A stretch of DNA of 64,000 nucleotides from Streptomyces griseicoloratus (GTDB lineage: Bacteria > Actinomycetota > Actinomycetes > Streptomycetales > Streptomycetaceae), in NCBI RefSeq assembly GCF_014534645.1, contig NZ_JACVQF010000192.1, positions 62,001-126,000 on the forward strand. Reading direction: 5' to 3'. A program made the translations under genes and the position numbers. Below are positions 21,047-32,105 of the stretch, piece after piece. Below the pieces are notes generated by a model. That model saw only the letters and a program-made list of their open reading frames with translations, was not told the DNA's origin and ran no database searches. Within the stretch, counting starts at the first letter, position 1. Every line of letters starts with the position of its first letter.

Positions 21047-22510
21047 TCACTTCTCCTTGGCCGGGGGCTCACTCTCGGTGGACTCCGAAGCGGCCGGCTC
21101 GGAAGCGACCGGCTCGGAAGCGGCCGGCTCCGACTCGGCCGGCTCCGACTCGGCGGACTCCGACTCGGCGGACTCCGACTCGGCGGACTCCGAAGCCGCT
21201 GCCTCCTCCTTGGCCGACTCCGACTCGGCGGACCCGTCGGCCTCGGCGTCACCGGCCTCCGCGTCACCGGCCTCCGCGTCCCGGGACTCGGCGTCGCCGG
21301 ACTCCGCGTCACCGGCTCCGGAAGCCGCCTCCACCTCCGCGGCCAGCGCCGCCGAGGTCGCCGCCGACTCGGCCAGGGCCTCCTCCGACACCAGCTCCGC
21401 CGCCTCCTTGGCGTCGGAGAGCAGGACGGTGTCCTGCGGGGCCTGGTCCTCGAAGTTCTCCGGGTGGTGGCAGGCCACCTGCTGACCGGGCCGCAGCTCC
21501 AGCAGCGGCGGCTCCTTGGTCTTGCAGATCTCCGTCGCCTTCCAGCACCGGGTGTGGAAGCGGCAGCCGCTCGGCGGGGAGATCGGCGAGGGCACGTCGC
21601 CCTTGAGCAGGATGCGCTCGCTCTTGGCCGACTTGCGCGCCGGGTCCGGGATCGGGACCGCAGACATCAACGCCTTGGTGTAGGGGTGCATCGGCGTCTT
21701 GTACAGCAGGTCGCGGTCGGCCAGCTCCACGATCTTGCCGAGGTACATCACCGCGATCCGGTCCGAGACGTGCCGGACGACCGAGAGGTCGTGCGCGATG
21801 ATCACGTACGTCAGGCCCAGCTCCTGCTGGAGGTCGTCGAGCAGGTTGACGACCTGGGCCTGGATCGACACGTCGAGCGCGGAGACCGGCTCGTCGGCGA
21901 CGACCAGCTTCGGGTTCAGCGCGAGGGCACGGGCGATGCCGATGCGCTGGCGCTGACCGCCGGAGAACTCGTGCGGGTAGCGGTTGTAGTGCTCGGGGTT
22001 GAGACCGACCACCGACAGCAGCCGCTGCACCTCCTTCTTGATGCCGCCCTCGGGCTCGACGCCCTGGAGCTTGAAGGGGGCGCCGATGATCGTGCCGATC
22101 GTGTGGCGCGGGTTCAGCGACGAGTACGGGTCCTGGAAGATCATCTGCACGTCGCGGCGCAGCGGGCGCATCCCGCCGACCCCGAGGTGGGTGATGTCCG
22201 TGCCCTCGAACTCGATCTTGCCGCCGGTCGGTTCGAGCAGCCGGGTGATCAGCCGGCCCATCGTGGACTTGCCGCAGCCCGACTCGCCCACAACGCCGAG
22301 GGTCTCACCGGCGCGGACCTCGAAGTCGAGGCCGTCGACCGCGTGCACCGCCCCGACCTGCCGCTGGAGCAGGCCCTTCTTGATCGGGAAGTGCTTCTGC
22401 AGTCCGGTCACCTTCAGCAGGACGTCGCCGGCGGCGGGGTCCTTAGTGAGCGTGGTGCCGTCGCTCTGCGCGGGGATGGCCACTGCTTCGTCCTTGGCTT
22501 TGTCGCTCAC
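21047..22510 (-). CDS. Peptide ABC importer ATPase (OppF/DppF type) with long acidic C-terminal tail
   Basis: 487 residues; the family norm is about 330-350. It hydrolyses ATP with the OppD-type partner to import peptides. Walker A GESGCGKS is at 75-82, followed by Q-loop MIFQDP, signature EFSGGQRQR, Walker B LVVADEP and the oligopeptide-specific C-terminal region with CRFHTRCW and the CHHPE Cys. After about residue 358 there is a 129-residue Ala/Ser/Glu/Asp extension made of five-residue repeats (ESAES, GDAEA) and ending PPAKEK. The GTG start overlaps the upstream gene (GTGA). Confidence 0.93.
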   Translation of the reverse strand: MSDKAKDEAVAIPAQSDGTTLTKDPAAGDVLLKVTGLQKHFPIKKGLLQRQVGAVHAVDGLDFEVRAGETLGVVGESGCGKSTMGRLITRLLEPTGGKIEFEGTDITHLGVGGMRPLRRDVQMIFQDPYSSLNPRHTIGTIIGAPFKLQGVEPEGGIKKEVQRLLSVVGLNPEHYNRYPHEFSGGQRQRIGIARALALNPKLVVADEPVSALDVSIQAQVVNLLDDLQQELGLTYVIIAHDLSVVRHVSDRIAVMYLGKIVELADRDLLYKTPMHPYTKALMSAVPIPDPARKSAKSERILLKGDVPSPISPPSGCRFHTRCWKATEICKTKEPPLLELRPGQQVACHHPENFEDQAPQDTVLLSDAKEAAELVSEEALAESAATSAALAAEVEAASGAGDAESGDAESRDAEAGDAEAGDAEADGSAESESAKEEAAASESAESESAESESAESEPAESEPAASEPVASEPAASESTESEPPAKEK

Positions 22511-23600
22511 AGCTTCGGCGCAATCTCTTCGGTCCAGATACGCTCCCGCTGCTCCTGCGACATGTGGCAGGCGGCCCAGTGCTTGCTGCCGACCTCGGTG
22601 AGCTCGGGGCGGACCGTGCGGGTGACGTTGTCCTTGGGCACATCGGCGTACGGGCAGCGCGGGTTGAAGGCGCAGCCGGACGGGACGTTGATGAGGGAGG
22701 GCGGGGAGCCCTTGACCGGGATGAGGCGTTCCTGCTGGTCGCGGTCGAGCCGCGGCATCGAGCCGAGCAGACCCCAGGTGTAGGGGTGGCGGGGCTCGTA
22801 GAACACCTTCTCGGCCGGGCCACGCTCCACACAGCGTCCGCCGTACATCACCAGCAGGTCGTCGGCGAGTTCGGCGACGACGCCCAGGTCGTGGGTGATG
22901 ATGATGACCGCGGAGCCGAACTCCTTCTGCAGGTCCCGGATCAGGTCGAGGATCTGCGCCTGGACGGTCACGTCCAGGGCGGTCGTCGGCTCGTCCGCGA
23001 TCAGCAGTTCGGGGTTGTTGACCAGCGACATCGCGATCATCGCGCGCTGGCGCATACCGCCGGAGAACTCGTGCGGGTAGTTGTCCACCCGCTTGTCCGG
23101 CTGCGGGATGCCGACGCGGTCGAGCATCTCCACGGCCCGGCGCTTGGCGGTCTTCTTGTCCACGTCGTGGTGGATGCGGTACGCCTCCACGATCTGCTGC
23201 CCGATCGTGTAGTACGGGTGCAGCGCGGACAGCGGGTCCTGGAAGATCATCGCCATCTGGCGGCCGCGCAGCTTGCGCACGTGGTCGGGGTCGGCCGACA
23301 GCAGCTCGGTGCCGTCGAGCCAGATCTCGCCGGAGATCCGCGCCTTGCGCTTGCCGTACTGGCCGGCCGTGTGCAGGCCCATGATGCCGAGGCTGGTCAC
23401 CGACTTGCCGGAGCCGGACTCGCCCACGATGCCGAGGGTCTTGCCCTTCTCCAGCTGGAAGGTGAGCCCGTCGACGGACTTGACCAGACCGTCGTCGGTG
23501 GGGAAGTGCACCTTCAGGTCGCGCACTTCCAGGAAGGCACTCGGCGCGGGAGAGGCGACGGTGGGCTCGCCCACCGCGGCTCCGCTCTTGCTGAGTTCGG

Positions 23601-23604
<4 letters not shown>
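22507..23604 (-). CDS. Peptide ABC importer ATPase (OppD/DppD type)
   Basis: 365 residues from the ATG at 23604, which overlaps the permease stop (ATGA). Walker A GESGSGKS is at 61-68, with Q-loop [10 protein letters not shown], signature EFSGGMRQR, Walker B LLIADEP, H-loop IIITHD, and the C-terminal [13 protein letters not shown] characteristic of the OppD/DppD family. Such Cys-rich C-terminal regions can bind a 4Fe-4S cluster. It pairs with the OppF-type gene downstream. Confidence 0.95.
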
Positions 23605-24599
<995 letters not shown>

Positions 24600-24617
24600 A
24601 GCTTACGGCCCGCCGCG

Positions 24618-24655
24618 GACCGCGGGCGCACGGAGGTCTTCCGTGGCCCGCGGTC
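24618..24655 (-). other. Intra-operon stem-loop after the binding-protein gene
   Basis: A 16 bp stem with one bulge: outer arms GACCGCGGGC (24618-24627) and its complement (24646-24655), inner arms CACGGA (24629-24634) and TCCGTG (24640-24645), loop GGTCT. It lies about 50 bases beyond the stop of the binding-protein gene and before the permease gene. Its position fits a 3' mRNA stabiliser or partial terminator that raises binding-protein yield relative to the membrane subunits. Confidence 0.65.
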
Positions 24656-24706
24656 ACGCCGCGCCGGCCTTCACCTGCCTTTCGTGCCGTACGGCGGGTG
24701 TGCCGG

Positions 24707-26506
24707 TTACTTCGAGGACTTCAGACCGAGGTTGACGAAGTCGTACATGCCGCTGTAGCCGTCCGTGGTGTAGACGTTGGCCAGTCGGCTGGAGCGCCAG
24801 TTGACGAACTTCTCGAAGACGAAGGGCAGGTAGTACGCGCCCTCCATCACCTTGTGGTTGATGTCCGTGGCGATCTGCTGCTTGCCGGCGTCGTCCAGCG
24901 TGTCGACGTACTTGTCGAACAGGCCGTCGATCTCCTTGTCCTTGATGAGCGCGTAGTTGTTGTTACCGCTCTCGAGGATGTAGTCGCTGTCCCACAGCGG
25001 CAGACCGTAGCCCTGCACGGACGGGAAGTCCGGGCCCCAGCCCATGATGATGATGCCGTAGTTCTTCTTCTTGACGTTCGAAGGGCTGCCGATGATGCCG
25101 GCGGTCTGCGAACCGTCGTACTGGTCGATCTCGGCGGTGATGCCGATCTTCTTCAGCGACGCCTGGAGGGACTGGGCGGTGGCCACCTCGACCGGCTTGT
25201 TGTTCCGGACGGCGATGGTGGTCTTGAAGCCGTTGGGCTTGCCGCAGGCCTCGAGTGCCTTCTTGGCCTCGGCGACGTTGCCCTTCTTGTTCTCACCGGC
25301 GATCTTGTACGGGTCGTACTTCTGACCCTCGGCACCCGGGACGGACGGCGGGAGCATGTTGGTGCCGATCTCACCACCGGCCACCGGGCCGCCGCGCGCG
25401 GTCTGGAGCGAGACGTGGTCGGCGCCGAGGATGACGGCCTTGCGGCACTCGATGTTGTCGAACGGCTTCACGCTCTGCGGGAAGACCGCGTAGCGGATGT
25501 AGCCGGAGACCGGGTTGTCCAGGTTGGCCTTGTGCTCCTTCAGGGCGGTGGTGCGGCCCTGCGGGGACATGCCCGTCTGGTTGATGTCGAGGTCCAGGTC
25601 ACCGCTGAGCAGACGCTGGTCGAGCTGGTTGGCGTCCGAGAAGAACTGGACGGTGATCTTGTCCGGGTACGCCTTGCGGACCGGGTCCGACTCCTGCTTC
25701 CACTCGGTGTTGCGGACCAGGGTCAGGTCCTTGCCCGGGTTGTAGGACTGGAACTTGTACGGACCCGAGGAGAACGGGTGCAGGCCGTACTTGGACTTGG
25801 TGTCCTTGTCCTGGCGGACCGGGGAGGCGGACGTGAGCGCCAGCATCTCCTCGAAGTCCGAGTTGGCCTTCGGCAGCTTGAAGATGATGGTCTTGTCGTC
25901 CGGCGTCTCGATCGCCTTCAGACCGAGCTTGTCCTTGGACTTGTCCTTGTACGGACCCTGGTACTCGCCCTTGGGGTCGAGCACCTCCTTCAGGTACGTC
26001 GGGCCGCCGGACAGCACGTCCTGGGCCCACACGCGCTCGATGCCGTACTTGATGTCCTTGGAGGTGATCGGCTTGCCGTCCTCCCAGGTGATGCCGTCAC
26101 GCAGGGTGTACGTGTAGGTCTTGCCGTCGTCGGAGACCTTGGCGAGCCCGGTGGCGAGGTCCGGGGTGACCCCGGCGCCGGCCTTGCCCGGCTCGGCCGC
26201 GTTCGTGACGAGCTGACGGGAGTAGTAGCGCGAGAAGTTCCACATGAAGCCGTAGTAGCCGCGCGTGGTGTCCCACGAGTCGGCGTCCTGCGCGCCGCCG
26301 AACTTCAGCGTGCCGCCCTTCTTGGCCAGGTCGGCCTGGGCGACCTTGTTGTTGGCGGCGTCGAAGCCGGCCGCGCCGTTCTTCGATCCCCCGCCGTCGC
26401 CGTCACTGTCGCCGCCGCCGCACGCCGCCGTGGTCAGCAGCGCGGCGACCACTGCGGCAGCGGCCAAAGCCTGCTTGCGCCGCCCTGAGGTGCGTTGGGT
26501 AGTCAC
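24707..26506 (-). CDS. Peptide-binding lipoprotein of ABC importer (SBP family 5)
   Basis: 599 residues from a GTG with GGAGGAT upstream. A lipoprotein signal (RRKQALAAAAVVAALLTTAACGGG) gives a lipid-anchored Cys at about residue 29, followed by a flexible Gly/Asp/Ser linker. Family 5 motifs follow: TLKFGGAQDADSWD, YTYTLRDGITWEDGKPITSKDIKYGIERV, and LKEHKANLDN. It captures oligopeptides or similar solutes outside the membrane and delivers them to the permeases. Streptomyces use such systems for nutrition and developmental signals (BldK is one), but the ligand here is unknown. Confidence 0.95.
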   Translation of the reverse strand: MTTQRTSGRRKQALAAAAVVAALLTTAACGGGDSDGDGGGSKNGAAGFDAANNKVAQADLAKKGGTLKFGGAQDADSWDTTRGYYGFMWNFSRYYSRQLVTNAAEPGKAGAGVTPDLATGLAKVSDDGKTYTYTLRDGITWEDGKPITSKDIKYGIERVWAQDVLSGGPTYLKEVLDPKGEYQGPYKDKSKDKLGLKAIETPDDKTIIFKLPKANSDFEEMLALTSASPVRQDKDTKSKYGLHPFSSGPYKFQSYNPGKDLTLVRNTEWKQESDPVRKAYPDKITVQFFSDANQLDQRLLSGDLDLDINQTGMSPQGRTTALKEHKANLDNPVSGYIRYAVFPQSVKPFDNIECRKAVILGADHVSLQTARGGPVAGGEIGTNMLPPSVPGAEGQKYDPYKIAGENKKGNVAEAKKALEACGKPNGFKTTIAVRNNKPVEVATAQSLQASLKKIGITAEIDQYDGSQTAGIIGSPSNVKKKNYGIIIMGWGPDFPSVQGYGLPLWDSDYILESGNNNYALIKDKEIDGLFDKYVDTLDDAGKQQIATDINHKVMEGAYYLPFVFEKFVNWRSSRLANVYTTDGYSGMYDFVNLGLKSSK

Positions 26507-26576
26507 GATCTCGGATCCTCCGGATTAGATGAGAGACCCCGTGTCAGGAGCCACGGGACGCTTGTTGTACGGCAGT

Positions 26577-27584
26577 TCAGCGGGAGGCCTTCGGGTCCAG
26601 CGCGTCACGCACGCCGTCGCCGAAGAGATTGAAGGCAAGCACGGTGATGAAGATCGCGACACCGGGGACCACCATGTACATGGGATCCGACTCGTAGTAC
26701 TCGATCGCGCTCGACAGCATCTGGCCCCAGGACGCGGTGGGCGGCTTGACGCCCACGCCCAGGAAGCTGAGCGCCGCCTCGGTGAGGATGTTGGTCGGGA
26801 TCATCATCGTCGTGTACACGATGATCGGCGCGACCAGGTTCGGCAGCAGCTCCTTGAACAGGATGTAGAAGCGTCCCGCGCCCAGTGACCGGGCTGCCTC
26901 CACGTACTCGCGCTCACGCATCGAAATGGTCTGGCCGCGGACCACCCGTCCGATGTAAGGCCAGCCGAAGAACCCGATGACCAGGATCATCACGAAGACG
27001 CGCACGCCGGTGCCGTGCAGACCCAGCATGTCGTTCGGCATCACGGAGACGAGCGCGATGATGAACAGCAGCTGCGGGAAGGCGAGCAGGCCGTCCATGA
27101 TCCGGCTGATGAGGGAATCGACCCAGCCCCCGAAGAAGCCCGCCAGGATGCCCAGGACGGTTCCGAGGATCACGGCCACGACGGCGGACAGGAAGCCGAC
27201 CAGCAGGGAGATCCGGGCTCCGTAGAGGATGCGGGCGAGGATGTCACGGCCGTTGACCGGCTCGACGCCCAGCAGGTGCTCGCCGCTGATGCCGCCGAGC
27301 GACCCCACGGGGGTGCCGAAGAGCGGGTCGATCAGGTCCTCATGGTACTCGTTGGGGTCCTGTCCGAGCAGGCCCGTGATGACCGGCGCGAGCAGCGCGA
27401 CCGCGACGAGGATGAGCACCACGATGCCGCCCGTGAGGGCCAGCTTGTCCCTTTTCAGGCGCTCCCAGGCGATCCGGCCCAGGGAACGCCCCTGAACCGC
27501 CTTGGCCTCGGCGCCGGCAACCGCCGCTTCCTCGGCCGCACTCGGGGCCGCTTCCGCGGTCGGCTCGTGCAATGGTGCCGTCAT
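26577..27584 (-). CDS. Peptide ABC importer permease (OppC/DppC type)
   Basis: 335 residues from the ATG at 27584; further upstream in-frame sequence lacks coding character. A cytoplasmic N-terminal tail of about 45 residues precedes the first helix (GGIVVLILVAVALLAPVITGLL). The OppC signature region is present (HLLGVEPVNGRDILARILYGARISLLVG), and the coupling loop reads YVEAARSLGAGRFYILFKELLPN. It is the first gene of the operon C-A-B-D-F; the unusual gene order puts the binding protein second. Confidence 0.95.
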   Translation of the reverse strand: MTAPLHEPTAEAAPSAAEEAAVAGAEAKAVQGRSLGRIAWERLKRDKLALTGGIVVLILVAVALLAPVITGLLGQDPNEYHEDLIDPLFGTPVGSLGGISGEHLLGVEPVNGRDILARILYGARISLLVGFLSAVVAVILGTVLGILAGFFGGWVDSLISRIMDGLLAFPQLLFIIALVSVMPNDMLGLHGTGVRVFVMILVIGFFGWPYIGRVVRGQTISMREREYVEAARSLGAGRFYILFKELLPNLVAPIIVYTTMMIPTNILTEAALSFLGVGVKPPTASWGQMLSSAIEYYESDPMYMVVPGVAIFITVLAFNLFGDGVRDALDPKASR

Positions 27585-27891
27585 CTGGCAGGGACCCCTC
27601 TCAACCGGCGGTAGCCGGCCCGCACTTGCCGCTGTAGCGGCGTGATCAGTCCGTCGTACACAGGGGCGAACACCCCTTGGTGCGGGAGTCTTCAACGCTT
27701 TGGCGATCTGTTGCCAGACTTGACGGGGAATGGATGCGTAAACGTGATGCTGTCTGAGGGGTTCCGTTATCCGGACACCAGGTAACGGGGGCCGGACGCG
27801 GACGAGTTGGACATCACAGGCAGAGCGGGCCTTTACGCCCCTCTCTACGCGCGAAGATGTTCGCCCACCGGTGGGGCGGACCGTATGGCGG
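27585..27891. other. 307-base non-coding gap upstream of the peptide-transporter operon
   Basis: No ORF with coding character is seen. It contains a short inverted repeat AGGGG/CCCCT (27662-27677), CCGTTA/TAACGG (27764-27769 and 27783-27788), and GGGC/GCCC (27827-27830, 27837-27840), the last just after the SseB-like gene stop. These are weak. The stretch 27690-27790 is AT-richer than average and probably contains the operon promoter; I cannot place -35/-10 boxes reliably. Confidence 0.4.
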
Positions 27892-28689
27892 TCAGTACCG
27901 GCCCCCGGCCGGGGGGTAGCCGTATCCGCCCGCCGGGGCCTGGGCGGGGGCCGCGTGGGCCTCGCGGTCGTAGAAGGGCCGGGCGTTGTGCCGCAGCCAC
28001 ATGGCGACCGGGTCGTGGGTGTCCGACATCGCCACCGTCGACACCGGCAGCCCGTCCGGTACCGCGCCGACCGACTGCTGCATCATCGCGCGCACCGCGT
28101 CGACGGCGGGCGGGGAGGTGTCGTACACGTCGAGTCCGATGGCGAGGTACGGCGCTCCCAGCGCCGGCTGCACCCAGGCACGGCGCAGCGCGCGGACGGC
28201 GGCGGTGCGGTGGGCGTTCTGCGCGAGCAGGGCGTAGAACTGGGGGATCTCGATGGCCGGTTCGGACAGCCGCAGGGGCCCGGCGGGCTGGCGGTCCAGG
28301 CCGGTGGCGATGCGGCGCAGGTCCAGCCAGGGGATGCCGACCCCGCCGCCGGGGGCGTGCGGGTTCAGCCAGAGTCCGTAGTGGTCGGGGTAGAGGGCGC
28401 GGGCCACTTCCAGGCCGTCGACCACCTCGTACGACCGGTTCCAGCCGCTGGCCGACAGCTCCTGGGCGGAGGTGACGCAGGGCGCGTAGCCGTAGCCGTC
28501 GACCTCCATGTTTCCGTACTGGGCGTCGGGGGAGCCGGCCTGGCCGTGCCACAGCAGCATCCAGATCTGGCCGGAGGTGGGGGTGGCGAGCGCGCGCAGG
28601 AGTGCCTCGTAGGCGTCGTAGCGCCCGGGCGTCACCTGGCGCAGCATGTGCTCGACCTGCCCGGTCGCGGCGGTACCGCTCGCGCTCAC
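27892..28689 (-). CDS. SseB-like protein (enhanced serine sensitivity family), copy 1
   Basis: 265 residues from the GTG at 28689. It has the two-part SseB layout. The N-terminal half includes LLRALATPTSGQIWMLLWHG and a DGYGYAPCVTSAQEL stretch; the C-terminal half reads ALRRAWVQPALGAPYLAIGLDVYD. The tail is Gly/Pro/Tyr-rich (GGYGYPPAGGRY). The E. coli family member affects serine sensitivity and rhodanese activity, but the biochemical role is unknown; Actinobacteria have several paralogues. It and copy 2 share the C-terminal core and the ending R-PFY. Confidence 0.72.
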   Translation of the reverse strand: MSASGTAATGQVEHMLRQVTPGRYDAYEALLRALATPTSGQIWMLLWHGQAGSPDAQYGNMEVDGYGYAPCVTSAQELSASGWNRSYEVVDGLEVARALYPDHYGLWLNPHAPGGGVGIPWLDLRRIATGLDRQPAGPLRLSEPAIEIPQFYALLAQNAHRTAAVRALRRAWVQPALGAPYLAIGLDVYDTSPPAVDAVRAMMQQSVGAVPDGLPVSTVAMSDTHDPVAMWLRHNARPFYDREAHAAPAQAPAGGYGYPPAGGRY

Positions 28690-28766
28690 CTTTTACCGAC
28701 CCTTCGAGAATCGTCCCCTGTTATGAAACCAGCTTAGGTGGCTTGGCGGACAGCTTGCGCGGGAGA

Positions 28767-28855
28767 GCGCGGGGCTTGTTGCCCATGGGCGGGTGCGGTC
28801 CGTCGTGGCTGGTCGCGCCCACGCGGCGGAGCCGCATGCCGTCACAGCCCCGCGC
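28767..28855. repeat. Palindromic intergenic repeat element, about 90 bp
   Basis: Bounded by a perfect 10 bp inverted repeat (GCGCGGGGCT, 28767-28776, and AGCCCCGCGC, 28846-28855), with an inner GCGG/CCGC hairpin at about 28823-28835. The core (minus strand CGGCTCCGCCGCGTGGGC followed by CGACCAGCCACGACGG) matches, from memory, a family repeated between many Streptomyces genes. It sits between the two SseB-like genes; no transposase is present, so it may be a miniature element or an RNA processing site. Confidence 0.6.
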
Positions 28856-28882
28856 CCCGACGGGGTTGCCCCGGACCGGCGT

Positions 28883-29674
28883 TCAGAAGTCTTGCTGATA
28901 GAACGGCCGGACCTTCTCCCGCAGCCAGTCGCACACCGGGTCCTGGGCGGCTTCCAGCAGGACCAGGTTGACCGGCCAGCGGACCGGCACCTTGCCGAGC
29001 GCCCGGCCCAGGGCGTCCAGGGGGACGGCCCGGGCGTCACCCTCCCAGTGGGAGAGTTCGACGCCGACGAACATGACCGGGTCGGCGGTCTCGACGGCGG
29101 CCAGGCAGCGGCGGGCGGTGCGGACGACGCCGGTGGCGGCGAACTCGGCGGAGGCCGCGGACAGGAAGTCCACCGGGTCGTCCTGCCAGTCGGGTTCGAA
29201 CAGCCGGACCCGGCCGCCGCTCGCGGGCCCGTCCAGCGGGGTCCGTCCGGCCCGGCACAGTTCGGCCACGGCCGGCGGCGGGAGCGGGACGCCGACCACG
29301 CCGTCCGGGTTCACCGCGATGCCGACCTGCGGGGGCAGGCCGCGGGCGAACTCCGCGGCCGGGGCGATGGTGTACGCCATGTGGGCGCCGACGACCTGCC
29401 GGAACTGCTCCTCGGAGCTGAACACCGGCACGTAGGCCTGGCCCTCGATCTCCACGGTGGGCAGGTCGAGCGGTCCGCTGTGCGGACCGCCGCCGTTCGG
29501 CAGCGGTATCCAGACGAAGCTGCGGCCGAGCACCTCCACGATCCGGCCGCCGGCGCCGGGGACGCCGAGGGAGGCCGACAGCACCTCCTCCAGCTCGTTG
29601 CCGGGCCATCCGCCGTGCGGGTGGGGGTGCGCCTGCGCCGGGAAGTGCGCGGAGTGGTCCGCCGGGAAGTCCAT
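28883..29674 (-). CDS. SseB-like protein, copy 2
   Basis: 263 residues from the ATG at 29674. The N-terminus is His-rich (HSAHFPAQAHPHPHGG). The SseB N-terminal domain follows (EGQAYVPVFSSEEQFRQVVG, then AHMAYTIAPAAEFARGLPP, and GIAVNPDGVVGVPLPPPAV). The C-terminal SseB domain is at FAATGVVRTARRCLAAVE and MFVGVEL, ending VCDWLREKVRPFYQQDF. It is more canonical than copy 1, having the P-V-F-S/T-S motif. Both copies lie beside the glycine/serine gene cluster, which may be meaningful. Confidence 0.82.
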   Translation of the reverse strand: MDFPADHSAHFPAQAHPHPHGGWPGNELEEVLSASLGVPGAGGRIVEVLGRSFVWIPLPNGGGPHSGPLDLPTVEIEGQAYVPVFSSEEQFRQVVGAHMAYTIAPAAEFARGLPPQVGIAVNPDGVVGVPLPPPAVAELCRAGRTPLDGPASGGRVRLFEPDWQDDPVDFLSAASAEFAATGVVRTARRCLAAVETADPVMFVGVELSHWEGDARAVPLDALGRALGKVPVRWPVNLVLLEAAQDPVCDWLREKVRPFYQQDF

Positions 29675-29748
29675 CTGCCTACCGCCTGCCTGGTACCGCT
29701 GCTGTGGCTGAAAGGCTAACGCGTGGGGGCCGCGGCACCCACGGGCCG

Positions 29749-30417
29749 TCAGCCCGTGAAGGCGATCCGGCGCAGGGTGTCGGCCGCGGCCCGGTCCAGG
29801 AGGATCGCCGAGGCGCACCCGGCGGGCAGCTCGCCCTTCGCCGCGGAGCGCAGCAGGCGGGCGGTGGCCGCCCGGTGCCGGCGGAACGCGTACCGGGAGA
29901 CGCCCCGGCCGCGCTCGCGCTGGCCCGCCAGCGCCGTCTCGGCGCCGACGTCGAGCAGCAGCAGGTGCAGGGTGGTGCCCCGGCGGCGGGCCTCGCGGGC
30001 CAGCCAGGCGCGCACCCATGCCTGGGTGCCGCAGTCGTGCACGACGACGCCCTCGCCGGAGCGCAGCGCGCGGCGCAGCCCGGCGTAGTGGGCGAGGCGG
30101 ACGAGGGGGCGGTAGAGCGCGTACGGCAGGAAGCGCGGCATGCGGCGGTCGAAGCGGTCGCGGGTGTCCTGGGAGTCGATGCGCCTGCCGCGCACCGTGC
30201 GCTCCATCAGCGTGGACTTGCCGCTGCCGGGCAGGCCGGTGACGACGACGAGGTCGCGGGGGCCGAAGAGCAGGGCGTGCGGGCTGTGGCCGGAGCGGTC
30301 CCGCAGGTCGCGGACGACGGGTGCGGGCACCCCGGCGCACGCCTGCGGGGCCGGGGTGACGGGCTGCTTGGGCAGCGCGAGGCCCGAGGTGGTGGCGTAC
30401 GCCGTGGTCCTGTTCAC
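29749..30417 (-). CDS. P-loop ATPase/kinase-like protein
   Basis: 222 residues from the GTG at 30417. A single Walker A is clear (VVTGLPGSGKSTLME, near residues 58-72). DSQDTRDRF about 15 residues later may be the substrate-binding site, and LLLLDVGAETALAGQRERGRGVSRYAF resembles the lid region of zeta-toxin/AAA_33 kinases with conserved arginines. Such proteins phosphorylate small molecules or RNA, but the substrate is unknown. It is the first of three genes running leftward from the divergent region opposite the gcvT riboswitch. Confidence 0.85.
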   Translation of the reverse strand: MNRTTAYATTSGLALPKQPVTPAPQACAGVPAPVVRDLRDRSGHSPHALLFGPRDLVVVTGLPGSGKSTLMERTVRGRRIDSQDTRDRFDRRMPRFLPYALYRPLVRLAHYAGLRRALRSGEGVVVHDCGTQAWVRAWLAREARRRGTTLHLLLLDVGAETALAGQRERGRGVSRYAFRRHRAATARLLRSAAKGELPAGCASAILLDRAAADTLRRIAFTG

Positions 30418-30600
30418 CGTGATCGTCCTCCCCTGGGGCGGTTCACGAGTTCCATCCCCGTCGAGTGTAAAGAGAAGGTAATGCGGCAGTCTCGCGATTT
30501 CGTTCGCTCAGTGCCACAAGCCGGTTACAGATCGCGGCCTGCCGCCGGAGGGCGAGGCGTGCAATGATGTCCGCGCCAACTGCATACCGGCCGTTTGAAT

Positions 30601-30812
30601 CCGCGCGGGAGAGTCCCCGGCCGTCGCCGGGGCGCCGAAGGAGCAAGTCCCTCCCTTGAATCTCTCAGGCCCCGTTACCGCGCGGGCGAGGCACATCTGA
30701 AAAGCGGGCCGCCGTCCGACGGCTGCCCCACCCAAGGTGCAAGTCCTGGCCGCCGCGTCCCGGTGGTCATGGCGAACCTCTCAGGTTCCGATGACAGATG
30801 GGGAGGATCCCC
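30601..30812 (+). ncRNA. Tandem glycine riboswitch upstream of gcvT
   Basis: The first aptamer shows the conserved blocks GCGGGAGAGTC (30605-30615), GGCGCCGAAGGAGCAA (30631-30646), CTCTCAGGC (30662-30670) and GGCGAGGCA..TCTG (30684-30700). A linker leads to a second, shorter aptamer with GGTGCAAGTCC (30736-30746), CTCTCAGGT (30778-30786) and GACAGATGGGGA (30793-30804). A small stem (GGGGA/TCCCC, 30800-30812) directly follows. Glycine riboswitches turn on gcv genes when glycine is plentiful. The gcvT ATG is 38 bases downstream. Confidence 0.93.
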
Positions 30813-30850
30813 CTCGCCCGTGCCGTCCTGTCCTGGGAGACGACCGACCG

Positions 30851-31984
<1,134 letters not shown>

Positions 31985-32105
31985 ACAGCAGACGGACACC
32001 GGCCGCGGTCGTCCTCCGTGACTCCGCGCACATTCGCGCTGCTCATCAGCGGTGCCATCAGTCCCCCTTCATCAGCACTCCCCCGCGTACAGGAGAATTC
32101 AGGCC

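Noticed and set aside
27764-27788. CCGTTA/TAACGG inverted repeat as an operator for the peptide-transporter operon
   Set aside because: Six base pairs with a 13-base spacer and no second copy; not enough to support a call.
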